64,000 bases of DNA, taken from positions 809,001-873,000 of the forward strand of contig NZ_CP020947.1 of NCBI RefSeq assembly GCF_000172795.2, given 5' to 3'. The translations under genes and the position numbers were made by a program. The notes beneath the pieces are model-generated. The model did no database searches and was not told where the DNA came from. It was given only the letters and a program-made list of their open reading frames with translations. Source of the stretch: Rhizobium sp. CIAT894 (GTDB lineage Bacteria; Pseudomonadota; Alphaproteobacteria; Rhizobiales; Rhizobiaceae). Position 1 is the first letter of the stretch, and the number at the start of each line of letters is the position of its first letter. This document shows, piece after piece, positions 28,583 through 36,420 of this stretch.

Positions 28583-29893
28583 ATGCAAACCAACTTCACC
28601 CCCGCCCAACTCGCCGACCCGCATGTCGCCGAATCCGAGCAGATTCTGCGCAAGTGCGTCCATTGCGGTTTCTGCACCGCCACCTGTCCCACCTATGTCA
28701 CCCTCGGCAACGAGCTCGACAGCCCGCGCGGCCGCATCTACCTGATCAAGGACATGCTGGAAAACGGACGGCCGGCCGATGCCGAAGTCGTCACCCATAT
28801 CGACCGCTGTCTCTCCTGCCTTGCCTGCGTCACCACCTGTCCCTCCGGCGTCGACTATATGCATCTGGTCGATCACGCCCGCGCCCATATCGAAAAGACC
28901 TACCGGCGCCCGCTGATGAACCGGCTGACGCGCGCCATTCTTGCTGCGGTGCTGCCCTATCCCGGCCGTTTCCGCCTGGCGCTCAATCTCGCCCGCCTCG
29001 GCCGACCCTTTGCCGGCCTGATGCGAGGGAGCGCTCTGAAACCCTTCGCCGCCATGCTGGCGCTTGCGCCGCGCCGCGTGCCCGCAGCTTCGGCCTTCGC
29101 AAAACCCGGCAGCTACAAGCCCGAGACGGAACGACGCGGCCGGGTGGCGATCCTTTCCGGCTGCGCTCAGCCGGTGCTCGACCCCGGCATCAACGCGGCG
29201 GCGATCCGGCTGCTGACGCGGCTCGGCGTCGAGGTCGTGCTGCCGGAGGGCGAGGTCTGCTGCGGTTCGCTGGTTCATCACATGGGCCGCGCCGAACAGG
29301 CGCTCGCCAGCGCGCGGGCCAATGTCGATATCTGGACGCGCGAAATCGACGGGCAGGGGCTCGACGCGATCATCATCACCGCCTCGGGCTGCGGCACCAC
29401 GATCAAGGATTACGGCCATATGCTGCGCCTCGATCCCGCCTACGCGGCAAAGGCGGCGAGGGTCTCAGCGCTTGCCAGGGACATCACCGAATATCTCGCC
29501 ACCATCGACCTGCCGGCGCACACGCCGAAGGGCATCACGGTCGCCTATCACTCCGCCTGTTCCATGCAGCACGGCCAGCGCATCACGCTCGCGCCGAAGC
29601 AATTGCTGAAAACGGCGGGTTTTACCGTGCGCGATCCCGCCGAAGGCCATCTCTGCTGCGGCTCGGCCGGCACCTACAACATCATGCAGCCGGAGATCTC
29701 GGCAGCGCTGAAGGCGCGTAAGGTCGGGAACATCGAGGCTACCAAGGCCGATATCATCGCCACAGGCAATATCGGCTGCATCACCCAGATCGCCACCGGC
29801 ACCGGCATGCCGATCCTGCATACGGTCGAGCTGCTCGATTGGGCTTACGGCGGCGCTGTGCCGGAAAAATTAACAGGTTTGCCGCTAGGCTGA
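28583..29893 (+). CDS. glcF: Glycolate oxidase iron-sulfur subunit
   Basis: A 436-residue electron-transfer subunit. Two ferredoxin-type clusters are encoded: C25-VH-C28-GF-C31-TAT-C35-P and RCLSCLACVTTCP near residues 75-86. Two CCG domains follow, EVCCGSLVHHMG near residue 226 and LCCGSAGTYN near residue 357, as in GlcF and heterodisulfide reductase-like proteins. It carries electrons from GlcD/GlcE to the respiratory chain. The gene begins 17 bp after the palindromic repeat, whose hairpins may reduce or uncouple its expression from glcDE. Confidence 0.94.
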   Translation: MQTNFTPAQLADPHVAESEQILRKCVHCGFCTATCPTYVTLGNELDSPRGRIYLIKDMLENGRPADAEVVTHIDRCLSCLACVTTCPSGVDYMHLVDHARAHIEKTYRRPLMNRLTRAILAAVLPYPGRFRLALNLARLGRPFAGLMRGSALKPFAAMLALAPRRVPAASAFAKPGSYKPETERRGRVAILSGCAQPVLDPGINAAAIRLLTRLGVEVVLPEGEVCCGSLVHHMGRAEQALASARANVDIWTREIDGQGLDAIIITASGCGTTIKDYGHMLRLDPAYAAKAARVSALARDITEYLATIDLPAHTPKGITVAYHSACSMQHGQRITLAPKQLLKTAGFTVRDPAEGHLCCGSAGTYNIMQPEISAALKARKVGNIEATKADIIATGNIGCITQIATGTGMPILHTVELLDWAYGGAVPEKLTGLPLG

Positions 29894-29936
29894 AGCTTGC
29901 GAAGGCCCGTCGGGCCGGTCTCGGGAGTTTTAGACG

Positions 29937-30377
29937 ATGTGGCGGGGAATGATTGTACTTGTGGGGCTGCTCGGTGCGGCGGGCGTTGCCCATGCCGATA
30001 GCCGCTATTTCTGTTCCGCCGATGACGCGCAGGCACGCTTCACGCTCGAAAGCGGTTTCGCCAGCGATGCCGGCCACAAGCTCAACCATTTCCGCGGCGC
30101 GCTTGTCGTCAAGGATCAGGCGCAAGCAAGCGTGTTCGGAAAGCGCGTGTTCGAATCGCAGCACCTGACCAACCATTGGTCGCGTGACGGCGAGCTGCTG
30201 CTGGAGGTCGTCGACGGCGGCGAGGATGACACCGGCGGTGCAACGCTGGATCTGGTGGTGGTTGCCGGCGAACGCGGCAAGCCGGCTGCAAATTTCACCG
30301 GCACCTATGCCCTGAAGATCGAAGGCGGGGACAAACCCTATGCCGCCGAGGGTAAGGTCAGCTGCGGCACGAAATAG
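29937..30377 (+). CDS. Small exported protein of unknown function
   Basis: A 146-residue protein with a clear Sec signal peptide (MIVLVGLLGAAGVAHA, cleavage near residue 20). The mature part begins DSRYFCSADDA and ends GKVSCGTK; the two cysteines near its ends could form a disulfide. The middle is rich in beta-strand-like alternation (RGALVVKDQAQASVFGK). No family was recognised. It follows glcF by 43 bp and converges on the lpxQ-like gene. Periplasmic location is inferred from the signal. Confidence 0.6.
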   Translation: MWRGMIVLVGLLGAAGVAHADSRYFCSADDAQARFTLESGFASDAGHKLNHFRGALVVKDQAQASVFGKRVFESQHLTNHWSRDGELLLEVVDGGEDDTGGATLDLVVVAGERGKPAANFTGTYALKIEGGDKPYAAEGKVSCGTK

Positions 30378-30411
30378 CGCCGCAGCCGGAATTCTCAATT
30401 ACCAGTCGCAA

Positions 30412-31086
30412 TTACCAGTGGAATGACACGCCGACATTGACGGCATTGGTGAAGATGTTGGTCTTCAGGTCCACGCCGCTGTCGATCGGAACGTCGACGC
30501 GCGAATAGGTGCCCTTGTATTCGACGAAGGTCGACCAGCGATCGGTCACCTTGAAATCGACGCCGGCCTGAGCCTGCAGCGTCACGCCGCCGAATTCATA
30601 AGCCCAGGTCTTGCCTTCAGGGCGAATCACTTCGACATGCGGAATGTTCACGCCGATACCGGCACCGAGATAGGGGGTCCAGCGGCGGGCCGGATCCTGG
30701 AAGCGGTAGAGCCCGTTCACGGTGAGCAGGTTCAGGCCGTCGGTGAATTCGAAATGCGACCAGCCGGTTTTCGCCAGCGTATCGTCGTCGGCATAAACCT
30801 TGTCATGGGTATAATCGAGCGAAATACCCCAGTTCGGCTTGTTGAAGTTTTCGAGCCACCAGGTGACGCGGCCGCCGTAGTAAGGCGGGCTGCCGAAAGA
30901 CTTGCCTTCCCAGCCGGCGGTGAAATGCGTGCCGTCGGAGAGATCGACGCCGCTGTGCGGCGCCGTCTGATAGCCGCCGTAGATGGAGAATTGCAGGTCT
31001 TCCGCCGAAGCGGAGGCTGCCGAACAGATCGTGAAAAACGCGATGCCCGCGAGCAGGGAAGCTGAGGAACGCAGCGCATATGTCAT
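30412..31086 (-). CDS. lpxQ: Outer-membrane beta-barrel protein, probable lipid A oxidase LpxQ
   Basis: A 224-residue protein starting at the ATG at 31084-31086, with a signal peptide ending SASA. The mature protein alternates polar and aromatic residues (QFSIYGGYQTAPHSG, GRVTWWLENF, WGISLDYTHDKVY, TPYLGAGIGVNIPHVE) and ends in Trp (GVSFHW), typical of an eight-stranded barrel. In Rhizobium the protein of this size and type that I recall is LpxQ, which oxidises the proximal glucosamine of lipid A to 2-aminogluconate. A generic OmpA/porin-like barrel is the alternative. The gene symbol rests on recall, not alignment. Confidence 0.6.
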   Translation of the reverse strand: MTYALRSSASLLAGIAFFTICSAASASAEDLQFSIYGGYQTAPHSGVDLSDGTHFTAGWEGKSFGSPPYYGGRVTWWLENFNKPNWGISLDYTHDKVYADDDTLAKTGWSHFEFTDGLNLLTVNGLYRFQDPARRWTPYLGAGIGVNIPHVEVIRPEGKTWAYEFGGVTLQAQAGVDFKVTDRWSTFVEYKGTYSRVDVPIDSGVDLKTNIFTNAVNVGVSFHW

Positions 31087-31161
31087 TGAATAGCCCCGAT
31101 ATTGCAAATGAGTCGACCTTGCGGCAGCTGTGCCAGCTTTCTGCCGCAATGTCTAAGAGAA

Positions 31162-31198
31162 ATGAAAGGCGCCACGAAAGGCGCCTTTCATTTTTTTC
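31162..31198 (-). terminator. bidirectional-type terminator between ldt and lpxQ genes
   Basis: A perfect 12-bp stem ATGAAAGGCGCC/GGCGCCTTTCAT (31162-31173 with 31180-31191) with a 6-nt loop is followed on the plus strand by a T run and on the minus strand by TTCTCTTA. It lies 12 bp past the stop of the minus-strand transpeptidase gene, which it most likely terminates. Confidence 0.75.
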
Positions 31199-31209
31199 TA
31201 AAGTGTTGC

Positions 31210-31902
31210 TCAGCCGCCGAAAAGCGTGCGCAGCACGTCGATGCCGCGGTCCTCGAACGCGACCTTGCCCTGCTTGTTGCCGGGGCCGATAACGATCACC
31301 TTGGTGCCGACAGGCGCGCGATCGTAAAGATGCGTCACGTCCTCGTTCATCATGCGGATGCAGCCGGAGGACATGTTGAGGCCGATCGTCCAGGGCTGGT
31401 TGGTGCCGTGGATGCGGAAGATCGTGTCGCGGCCGCCCTGGTAGAGATACATGGCGCGCGCACCGAGCGGATTATCCTCGCCGCCTTCCTGATAGGCGGG
31501 AATGATGTGTCCCTTGGCGGCTTCGCGGCGGCGCATTTCGGCCGGCGGCGTCCATGCCGGCCATTCCGCCTTGCGGCCGATCTTGACGACGCCCGACCAG
31601 CCGAAGCCGTCGCGGCCGACACCGATGCCATAGCGGGTGGCGCGGTTGTTGCCCTCGATGAGATAAAGATATTTGTTGTTGGTATCGATAATGACGGTGC
31701 CGGCTGCTTCCGTCGTCACCAGCCGCACTTTCTTGCGCTTGAATTCCGGCTTCACATATTTCGGCATTTGCGCCACACGCACGACCTGTGCCGGGCGCTG
31801 CGCGTTGTCAGGAGCAGAGCCGGCGGGTGCAGCCAAGGCTGATGTAGACATCAAGGACAGGACAAGTCCGGCCGCAGCCAGACCCGGCATCAATTTGATC
31901 AT
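31210..31902 (-). CDS. L,D-transpeptidase (YkuD/ErfK-type), copy 1
   Basis: A 230-residue exported protein with a signal peptide ending SALA. The YkuD catalytic domain begins at GTVIIDTNNKYLYL; the motif is IHGTN...SSGCIRM with Cys181 as nucleophile. It is predicted to form 3-3 peptidoglycan cross-links or attach proteins to diaminopimelate in the periplasm. The gene is next to a second YkuD gene in the same orientation, separated by 258 bp of palindromic DNA, so the two have their own promoters. A terminator follows. Confidence 0.9.
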   Translation of the reverse strand: MIKLMPGLAAAGLVLSLMSTSALAAPAGSAPDNAQRPAQVVRVAQMPKYVKPEFKRKKVRLVTTEAAGTVIIDTNNKYLYLIEGNNRATRYGIGVGRDGFGWSGVVKIGRKAEWPAWTPPAEMRRREAAKGHIIPAYQEGGEDNPLGARAMYLYQGGRDTIFRIHGTNQPWTIGLNMSSGCIRMMNEDVTHLYDRAPVGTKVIVIGPGNKQGKVAFEDRGIDVLRTLFGG

Positions 31903-32020
31903 GATTGATTCCCCTCAAGCAAATCTGCCCGAGGCTACATGAACTTCTGCCTGATTCAAGATCGGCGTCGCCGGATAAAGCAGTTTTGGAGAAGGGAGCC
32001 ACTTGTTCTTGCGGCTTCGT

Positions 32021-32059
32021 AGAGCATTTCCGTATTGTTCTGAAACACGGAAATGCTCT
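32021..32059. repeat. 13-bp inverted repeat in the ldt intergenic region
   Basis: AGAGCATTTCCGT (32021-32033) and ACGGAAATGCTCT (32047-32059) are perfect inverted copies around a 13-nt loop. It is of the same general class as the rhizobial intergenic palindromes elsewhere in this window. Confidence 0.8.
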
Positions 32060-32081
32060 ATCTCTTTGTTTTCACGTAATT

Positions 32082-32110
32082 CCCGGCAAAGCGCTTCGCG
32101 CTTTGCCGGG
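32082..32110. repeat. 13-bp stem hairpin in the ldt intergenic region
   Basis: CCCGGCAAAGCGC, a TTC loop, then GCGCTTTGCCGGG: a perfect, very stable hairpin without a T run, so it is probably part of the repeat mosaic and not a terminator. Confidence 0.75.
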
Positions 32111-32141
32111 CAAAACCGCTACACATTTTTGCTGGAATTGC
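32110..32141 (-). repeat. short dispersed repeat, copy 1
   Basis: Read on the minus strand, GCAATTCCAGCAAAAATGTG followed by TAGCGGTTTTGC closely matches the plus strand at 60181-60222, about 28 kb away. Confidence 0.75.
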
Positions 32142-32160
32142 TTTGGCTATCGCGCCACCG

Positions 32161-32907
32161 TTACATGACGATGACGCGGGTTCCGACGCTGACGCGGTCA
32201 TAGAGATCGACGACGTCTTCATTGCGCAGGCGGATGCAGCCGGAGGAAACGGCGCTGCCGATCGACCAGGGTGCGTTGGTGCCGTGGATGCGGTAAAGCG
32301 TCGAGCCGAGATACATGGCGCGGGCGCCGAGCGGGTTTTCTTCTCCGCCGTCCATCCGCGCCGGCAGGTAATGGCCCTTGGCGGCTTCGCGGCTGATCAT
32401 CTCTGCAGGCGGCGTCCAGTCCGGCCATTCCGTTTTGCGGGTGATCTTGTGGACGCCTGCCCATTCGAAGCCCGGCTTGCCGACGCCCACGCCGTAGCGC
32501 CGCGCCTTGCCGCCTGCCATGACCAGATAGAGGAAACGGTTGTTGGTATCGATGACGATCGTGCCGGGCTTTTCCGTGGTGTCGTAATCGACCATCTGCG
32601 GCAGGAACTGCGGCTCGATCGGATGGCGGATCGACGGGATGCCGGGATTGATCGCCGACACGGCCTGCGGTGCCGGCTGCGGCGCTTGACGAATGACGCG
32701 GCGCTGGAAAAGCCCGCGCTGCGGCTGGACGACGGGCCGCTGATAGACGACGGGACGAACCGTGCCGCCACCGAGCTGGTTGATCCAGGGCGCGGTCAGA
32801 TCGGGGCTGAGCACAACAGGCGGACGGGTGGCGTAGCGGTCGTCTGCAAGGGCGGCCGTGGAGAAAATGCCGAAGAGGGCTGCGGCAAGAACAAGCTGTT
32901 TCATCAT
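32161..32907 (-). CDS. L,D-transpeptidase (YkuD/ErfK-type), copy 2
   Basis: A 248-residue exported protein with a signal peptide ending TAALA. A linker of ~75 residues rich in Pro, Gln and Arg precedes the YkuD domain (GTIVIDTNNRFLYLV). The motif is IHGTN...SSGCIRL with Cys224 as nucleophile. The catalytic domain is closely similar to copy 1 (shared GVGR/KxGFxWxGV, EWPxWTPPAEM, EAAKGH and GGEDNPLGARAMYL-like segments), so the pair is a local duplication with a different N-terminal linker. Confidence 0.9.
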   Translation of the reverse strand: MMKQLVLAAALFGIFSTAALADDRYATRPPVVLSPDLTAPWINQLGGGTVRPVVYQRPVVQPQRGLFQRRVIRQAPQPAPQAVSAINPGIPSIRHPIEPQFLPQMVDYDTTEKPGTIVIDTNNRFLYLVMAGGKARRYGVGVGKPGFEWAGVHKITRKTEWPDWTPPAEMISREAAKGHYLPARMDGGEENPLGARAMYLGSTLYRIHGTNAPWSIGSAVSSGCIRLRNEDVVDLYDRVSVGTRVIVM

Positions 32908-32948
32908 CGGGCGAACTCTCTACAAATGACCGAAAATGCGCTGGCGGG

Positions 32949-32991
32949 AGATCTCCGCCTGGACGGGGATGTTCCGCTCAGGCGGAGATCT
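32949..32991. repeat. 13-bp inverted repeat upstream of ldt copy 2
   Basis: AGATCTCCGCCTG (32949-32961) and CAGGCGGAGATCT (32979-32991) are perfect inverted copies around 17 nt. It sits 42 bp beyond the start of ldt copy 2, in the gap that also serves tag. Operator or repeat element; undetermined. Confidence 0.6.
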
Positions 32992-33174
32992 TCCGCCCGG
33001 GAAAGACGCTGCCACCCTATCCGCCAGCGAATGGTAAAGATCGTTTCATGAAAAGCCGACCGATCGGATAAACTTTTCGTCAGGGTTACCGTTCGGTTTG
33101 GAAAGACGGTTTGCAAATGGTAAAGCCGGAATCAGGACCGGAGAACGAAGCGGGCCCCCGCAGAATGAAGGATC

Positions 33175-33804
33175 ATGAGCGCGACAGGCATCATCATCGG
33201 CGAGGATGGCAGGAGCCGCTGCCACTGGCACGCCAATCTGCCCGATTATATGAGATATCATGACGAGGAATGGGGCCGCCCCGTCACCAATGACATCCGC
33301 CTCTTCGAGAAGATCTGCCTCGAAGGCTTCCAGTCCGGCCTTTCCTGGCTGACCATTCTGCGCAAGCGCGAGAATTTCCGCGCCGCATTCGCCGGCTTCG
33401 ATTTCGAAAAGGTCGCCCTTTTCGGCGAAGAGGATGTCGCCCGCTGCCTTGCCGATGCCGGCATCATCCGCCATCGCGGCAAGATCGTCTCCACCATCAA
33501 CAATGCCAAACGCGCAATTGCGCTGAGAGACGAGTTCGGCTCGCTTGCCCATTATTTCTGGCGCTTCGAACCCGGTCACAACGAGCGGCCCGGAGTGGTC
33601 GACCGCGAGCATATCGTCGCCAATCCGACGACGCCGACATCGGTGATCATTTCCAAGGATCTGAAGAAACGCGGCTGGACCTTTGTCGGTCCGACCACAG
33701 TTTATGCTTTCATGCAGGCGATGGGTCTCGTCAACGATCATCTGGAGGGCTGTTTCTGCCGGCCGGAAGTCGAGGCGATGCGCGCCGTCCTGGTTCGACC
33801 ATGA
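33175..33804 (+). CDS. tag: DNA-3-methyladenine glycosylase I
   Basis: Constitutive base-excision glycosylase removing 3-methyladenine from alkylated DNA. The 209-residue protein has the zinc-site RCHWHAN and the YHDEEWG motif near residue 28 with the base-recognition Glu, then LFEKICLEGFQSGLSWLTILRKRENFR and GPTTVYAFMQAMGLVNDH with the second metal-binding part. The ATG follows GAAGGATC. Its stop overlaps the start of the next gene by 4 bp (ATGA), so the two are translationally coupled. Confidence 0.94.
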   Translation: MSATGIIIGEDGRSRCHWHANLPDYMRYHDEEWGRPVTNDIRLFEKICLEGFQSGLSWLTILRKRENFRAAFAGFDFEKVALFGEEDVARCLADAGIIRHRGKIVSTINNAKRAIALRDEFGSLAHYFWRFEPGHNERPGVVDREHIVANPTTPTSVIISKDLKKRGWTFVGPTTVYAFMQAMGLVNDHLEGCFCRPEVEAMRAVLVRP

Positions 33805-34304
33805 AAGATCTGTCCGTGAGAACATTGATCACTGCCGCTGCCCTGTTTTTCCTGACGGCCTCCGCCATGGCGCAGACGCCACAGCTCGATCCCGGCGAGA
33901 AGCTGGAGAAACTGCAATTTCCCGCCGTCACCATGCAGCTCAAGGGCTGGACGAAATTCGGCAACAGCCATGTCTACACGCTGCCGGTGCGCGCCGGCCA
34001 GCATGTGAAGATCAGCTTTGCGACGAAGAGCAAATTTGCCTTCCTGGCGATCTTCGATCTGTCCAAACCGGATGACGAGGCCTTCTTCGGCACCGACGAG
34101 GACGGCACGAGCTTCGAGACGACGGTCAAGGAAAATACCACCTGGCTGCTGCGTCCCTATTATTCCAAGGTCTCGCCGCGCCGCGGCCTCGGCGCTCCCT
34201 TCAGCATCCTGATCGAGCCCCTGGCGGCCGCGCCCCAGCAGCCGCAACCGCCTGCCGAGCCGGAGCGCCCGTCGCTCTTTCCGAAGGCGCCTGCCAAGCA
34301 GTAA
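33801..34304 (+). CDS. Exported protein of unknown function, coupled to tag
   Basis: A 167-residue protein with a signal peptide (TLITAAALFFLTASAMAQ). The mature part looks like a single beta-sandwich (VTMQLKGWTKFGNSHVYTLP, QHVKISFATKSKFAFLAIFD) reminiscent of pre-peptidase C-terminal-like folds, then a Pro/Gln-rich tail. No catalytic motif was recognised. It starts inside the tag stop codon, which is odd for an envelope protein behind a cytoplasmic repair enzyme. Confidence 0.6.
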   Translation: MKDLSVRTLITAAALFFLTASAMAQTPQLDPGEKLEKLQFPAVTMQLKGWTKFGNSHVYTLPVRAGQHVKISFATKSKFAFLAIFDLSKPDDEAFFGTDEDGTSFETTVKENTTWLLRPYYSKVSPRRGLGAPFSILIEPLAAAPQQPQPPAEPERPSLFPKAPAKQ

Positions 34305-34321
34305 CGGCGCGTGCGGCCGAT

Positions 34322-35026
34322 CTATGCCAACCGGTCGATCAGGTCTCCCAATTCGCCGAGATGGCCGATCTTGCGAAAGCGCGGAGCCTCCGTCGGTTCG
34401 TCGACATGTTCCAGCACCCAGGTGAGTTCGTGCGGCACGAAGACGCCGTAGCTGCCGGCGGCGATCGCCGGCACGATGTCCGATTTCAGCGAATTGCCGA
34501 CCATCATCGCCCGTTCCGGTCCGTCGCCGACCTTGGCGAAGATGCGCCGATAGGTGACGGCCGTCTTGTCGGAGACGATCTCGATCGCATCGAAGAAATC
34601 GCCGAGCCCGGATTGGGCAAGCTTTCGCTCCTGGTCGAACAGATCGCCCTTGGTGATCATCACAAGCAGATATTTGCCGGCAAGTGCCTCCAGCGTGTCG
34701 CGCACATGCGGCAGGGTCTCGACCGGATGCGAGAGGAGGTCGCGGCCGGTATCGAGGATCTTGGCGATCACGCTCGAGGGCACCTTGCCCTCGGTGATCT
34801 CGATCGCCGTTTCGATCATCGACAGCGTGAAGCCCTTGATGCCGAAGCCGTAATGGCGAAGGTTGCGCTTTTCTGCCTCCAGCAGCCGCTCGGAAATCTT
34901 CGGTCCTTCGGCAAAATCGGCAAGCAGTCTGGTGAAGTGCGCTTCCGTCAGACGGTAATATTGTTCGTTCTGCCAGAGTGTGTCGTCGGCATCGAAGCCG
35001 ATCGTGGTCAGTGGTCGCGTCGTCAT
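34322..35026 (-). CDS. HAD-superfamily hydrolase
   Basis: A 234-residue haloacid dehalogenase-like phosphatase. Motif I is IGFDADDTLWQNE at the N-terminus, motif II lies in LLVMITKGD, motif III contains the Lys of VSDKTAVTY, and motif IV is MMVGNSLKSDI. A helical cap between motifs I and II gives subfamily I. The ATG at 35024-35026 follows AAAGG; the frame extends a few codons further. Substrate is unknown. It converges on the tag operon. Confidence 0.82.
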   Translation of the reverse strand: MTTRPLTTIGFDADDTLWQNEQYYRLTEAHFTRLLADFAEGPKISERLLEAEKRNLRHYGFGIKGFTLSMIETAIEITEGKVPSSVIAKILDTGRDLLSHPVETLPHVRDTLEALAGKYLLVMITKGDLFDQERKLAQSGLGDFFDAIEIVSDKTAVTYRRIFAKVGDGPERAMMVGNSLKSDIVPAIAAGSYGVFVPHELTWVLEHVDEPTEAPRFRKIGHLGELGDLIDRLA

Positions 35027-35038
35027 ATGCGTACCTTT

Positions 35039-35087
35039 GAGCATGATGCCGAAAAGTGCGAGCGGTTTTCTGGCGACATCATGCTCT
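35039..35087. repeat. dispersed palindrome (GAGCATGATG family), copy 1
   Basis: GAGCATGATG (35039-35048) and CATCATGCTC (35077-35086) are perfect 10-bp arms around GAAAA...TTTTC. The same element occurs at 60283-60333 with a few changes. It sits just upstream of the HAD gene start. Confidence 0.8.
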
Positions 35088-35128
35088 AACTCTATAATTG
35101 AGATATGGCCGGCAATCTATCGCTCGCC

Positions 35129-35179
35129 TGTGTCGAGACAAGGGCTGTGTCGAGACAAGGGCTGTGTCCAGACAAGGGC
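35129..35179 (+). repeat. 17-bp tandem repeat, three copies
   Basis: TGTGTCGAGACAAGGGC occurs at 35129-35145 and 35146-35162, and with one change (C for G) at 35163-35179. It lies in the gap between the HAD gene and the aldo/keto reductase gene. No coding role is seen. Confidence 0.9.
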
Positions 35180-35361
35180 GGCGCTCATCTTCGCCGCGGC
35201 AAGGTGTGGCGTTGAAAAGCGCTGCCGCCGCACTACATCGATTTTGCCTCACCTTGCAGCCAGCCACGGCTGTGCCTGTCACGCGCAGGCCAATAATCAA
35301 AAAATGAAGTTCTTAAGTTCGCAAGCCCCTCTTGCGGCAGACACAAAGGATTTTTTCGACC

Positions 35362-36411
35362 ATGCGTTACAATCAACTCGGAAATACGGGACTTTTCGTC
35401 TCGGAAATCTGCCTGGGCACCATGACCTTCGGCGAAGCCAAACAGGGCACCATGTGGGGCGCCATCGCCGATGTCGACCAGAATGCCGCCGACCGGATCG
35501 TCGAGCGCTCGCTTGCCTCTGGCGTCAATTTCATCGACACGGCCGATGTCTACTCCGCAGGCGAGTCCGAAAGGCTGCTCGGCCAGGCGCTGAAGAACCT
35601 CGACGTGCCCCGTAAGGACGTCGTCATCGCCACCAAGGTCTATGGCGTCATGGGCGACAAGCCGAACGACCGCGGCGCCTCGCGCGGCCACATCATGGAT
35701 TCGGTCGAGGCGAGCCTCAAGCGCCTGCAGACCGATCATATCGACCTCTATCAGATCCACGCGACCGACACGGTGACGCCGATCGAGGAGACGCTGCGCG
35801 CGCTTGACGATCTCGTTTCCCGCGGCCTCGTGCGCTATATCGGCGTCTCCAACTGGCAGGCCTGGCGCATTTCCAAGGCGCTCGGCCTCTCCGAACGCCG
35901 TGGTTTCGCCCGCTTCGAGACTGTGCAGGCCTATTATTCCATCGCCGGCCGCGATCTCGAGCGCGACATCGTGCCGATGATGCAGGAGGAAAAGCTCGGC
36001 CTGATGGTCTGGTCGCCGCTTGCCGGCGGCCTGCTCTCCGGTAAATACGGTCCGGGCGCCCCCGGAAACGGCGAGGGCCGCCGCGCCAGTTTCGACTTCC
36101 CGCCCGTCGACAGGGACCGGGCCTGGGCCTGCGTCGCGGTCATGCGCGAGGTCGCCGAAAAGCACGGCGTCAGCGTCGCCACTGTGGCGCTCGCCTATAT
36201 CCTCGCCAAGCCTTTCGTCACGACAGTCATCATCGGCGCCAAGCGGGTCGACCAGCTCGACCAGAACCTCGCCGCCGTCAAGCTGAAGCTCGACGAAGAC
36301 GATTTGAAAAAGCTCGACGAGGTAAGCGCTCTTGCTTCGGAGTATCCTGGCTGGATGCTGTCGCGCCAGGGTGCGGGCCGCCGGCCGGTCGATTTCGAGC
36401 CGAAGGACTGA
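35362..36411 (+). CDS. Aldo/keto reductase
   Basis: A 349-residue NADPH-dependent (alpha/beta)8 reductase. The catalytic Asp and Tyr lie in FIDTADVYSAGESE, the Lys in VIATKVYG and the His in DLYQIHATD. VGVSNWQ-type (YIGVSNWQAW) and the C-terminal cofactor segment TTVIIGAKRVDQL are present. It resembles the YajO/Tas-type and IolS-like group acting on small aldehydes or sugars; substrate not determined. The frame opens at 35332, but the ATG at 35362 gives the family N-terminus MRYNQLGNTGLFVS. Confidence 0.88.
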   Translation: MRYNQLGNTGLFVSEICLGTMTFGEAKQGTMWGAIADVDQNAADRIVERSLASGVNFIDTADVYSAGESERLLGQALKNLDVPRKDVVIATKVYGVMGDKPNDRGASRGHIMDSVEASLKRLQTDHIDLYQIHATDTVTPIEETLRALDDLVSRGLVRYIGVSNWQAWRISKALGLSERRGFARFETVQAYYSIAGRDLERDIVPMMQEEKLGLMVWSPLAGGLLSGKYGPGAPGNGEGRRASFDFPPVDRDRAWACVAVMREVAEKHGVSVATVALAYILAKPFVTTVIIGAKRVDQLDQNLAAVKLKLDEDDLKKLDEVSALASEYPGWMLSRQGAGRRPVDFEPKD

Positions 36412-36420
36412 GATCGCCCG

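Noticed and set aside
31102..31842. A plus-strand open frame over ldt copy 1
   Set aside because: It is antisense to a gene with a signal peptide and a clear YkuD active site, and shows no domain.
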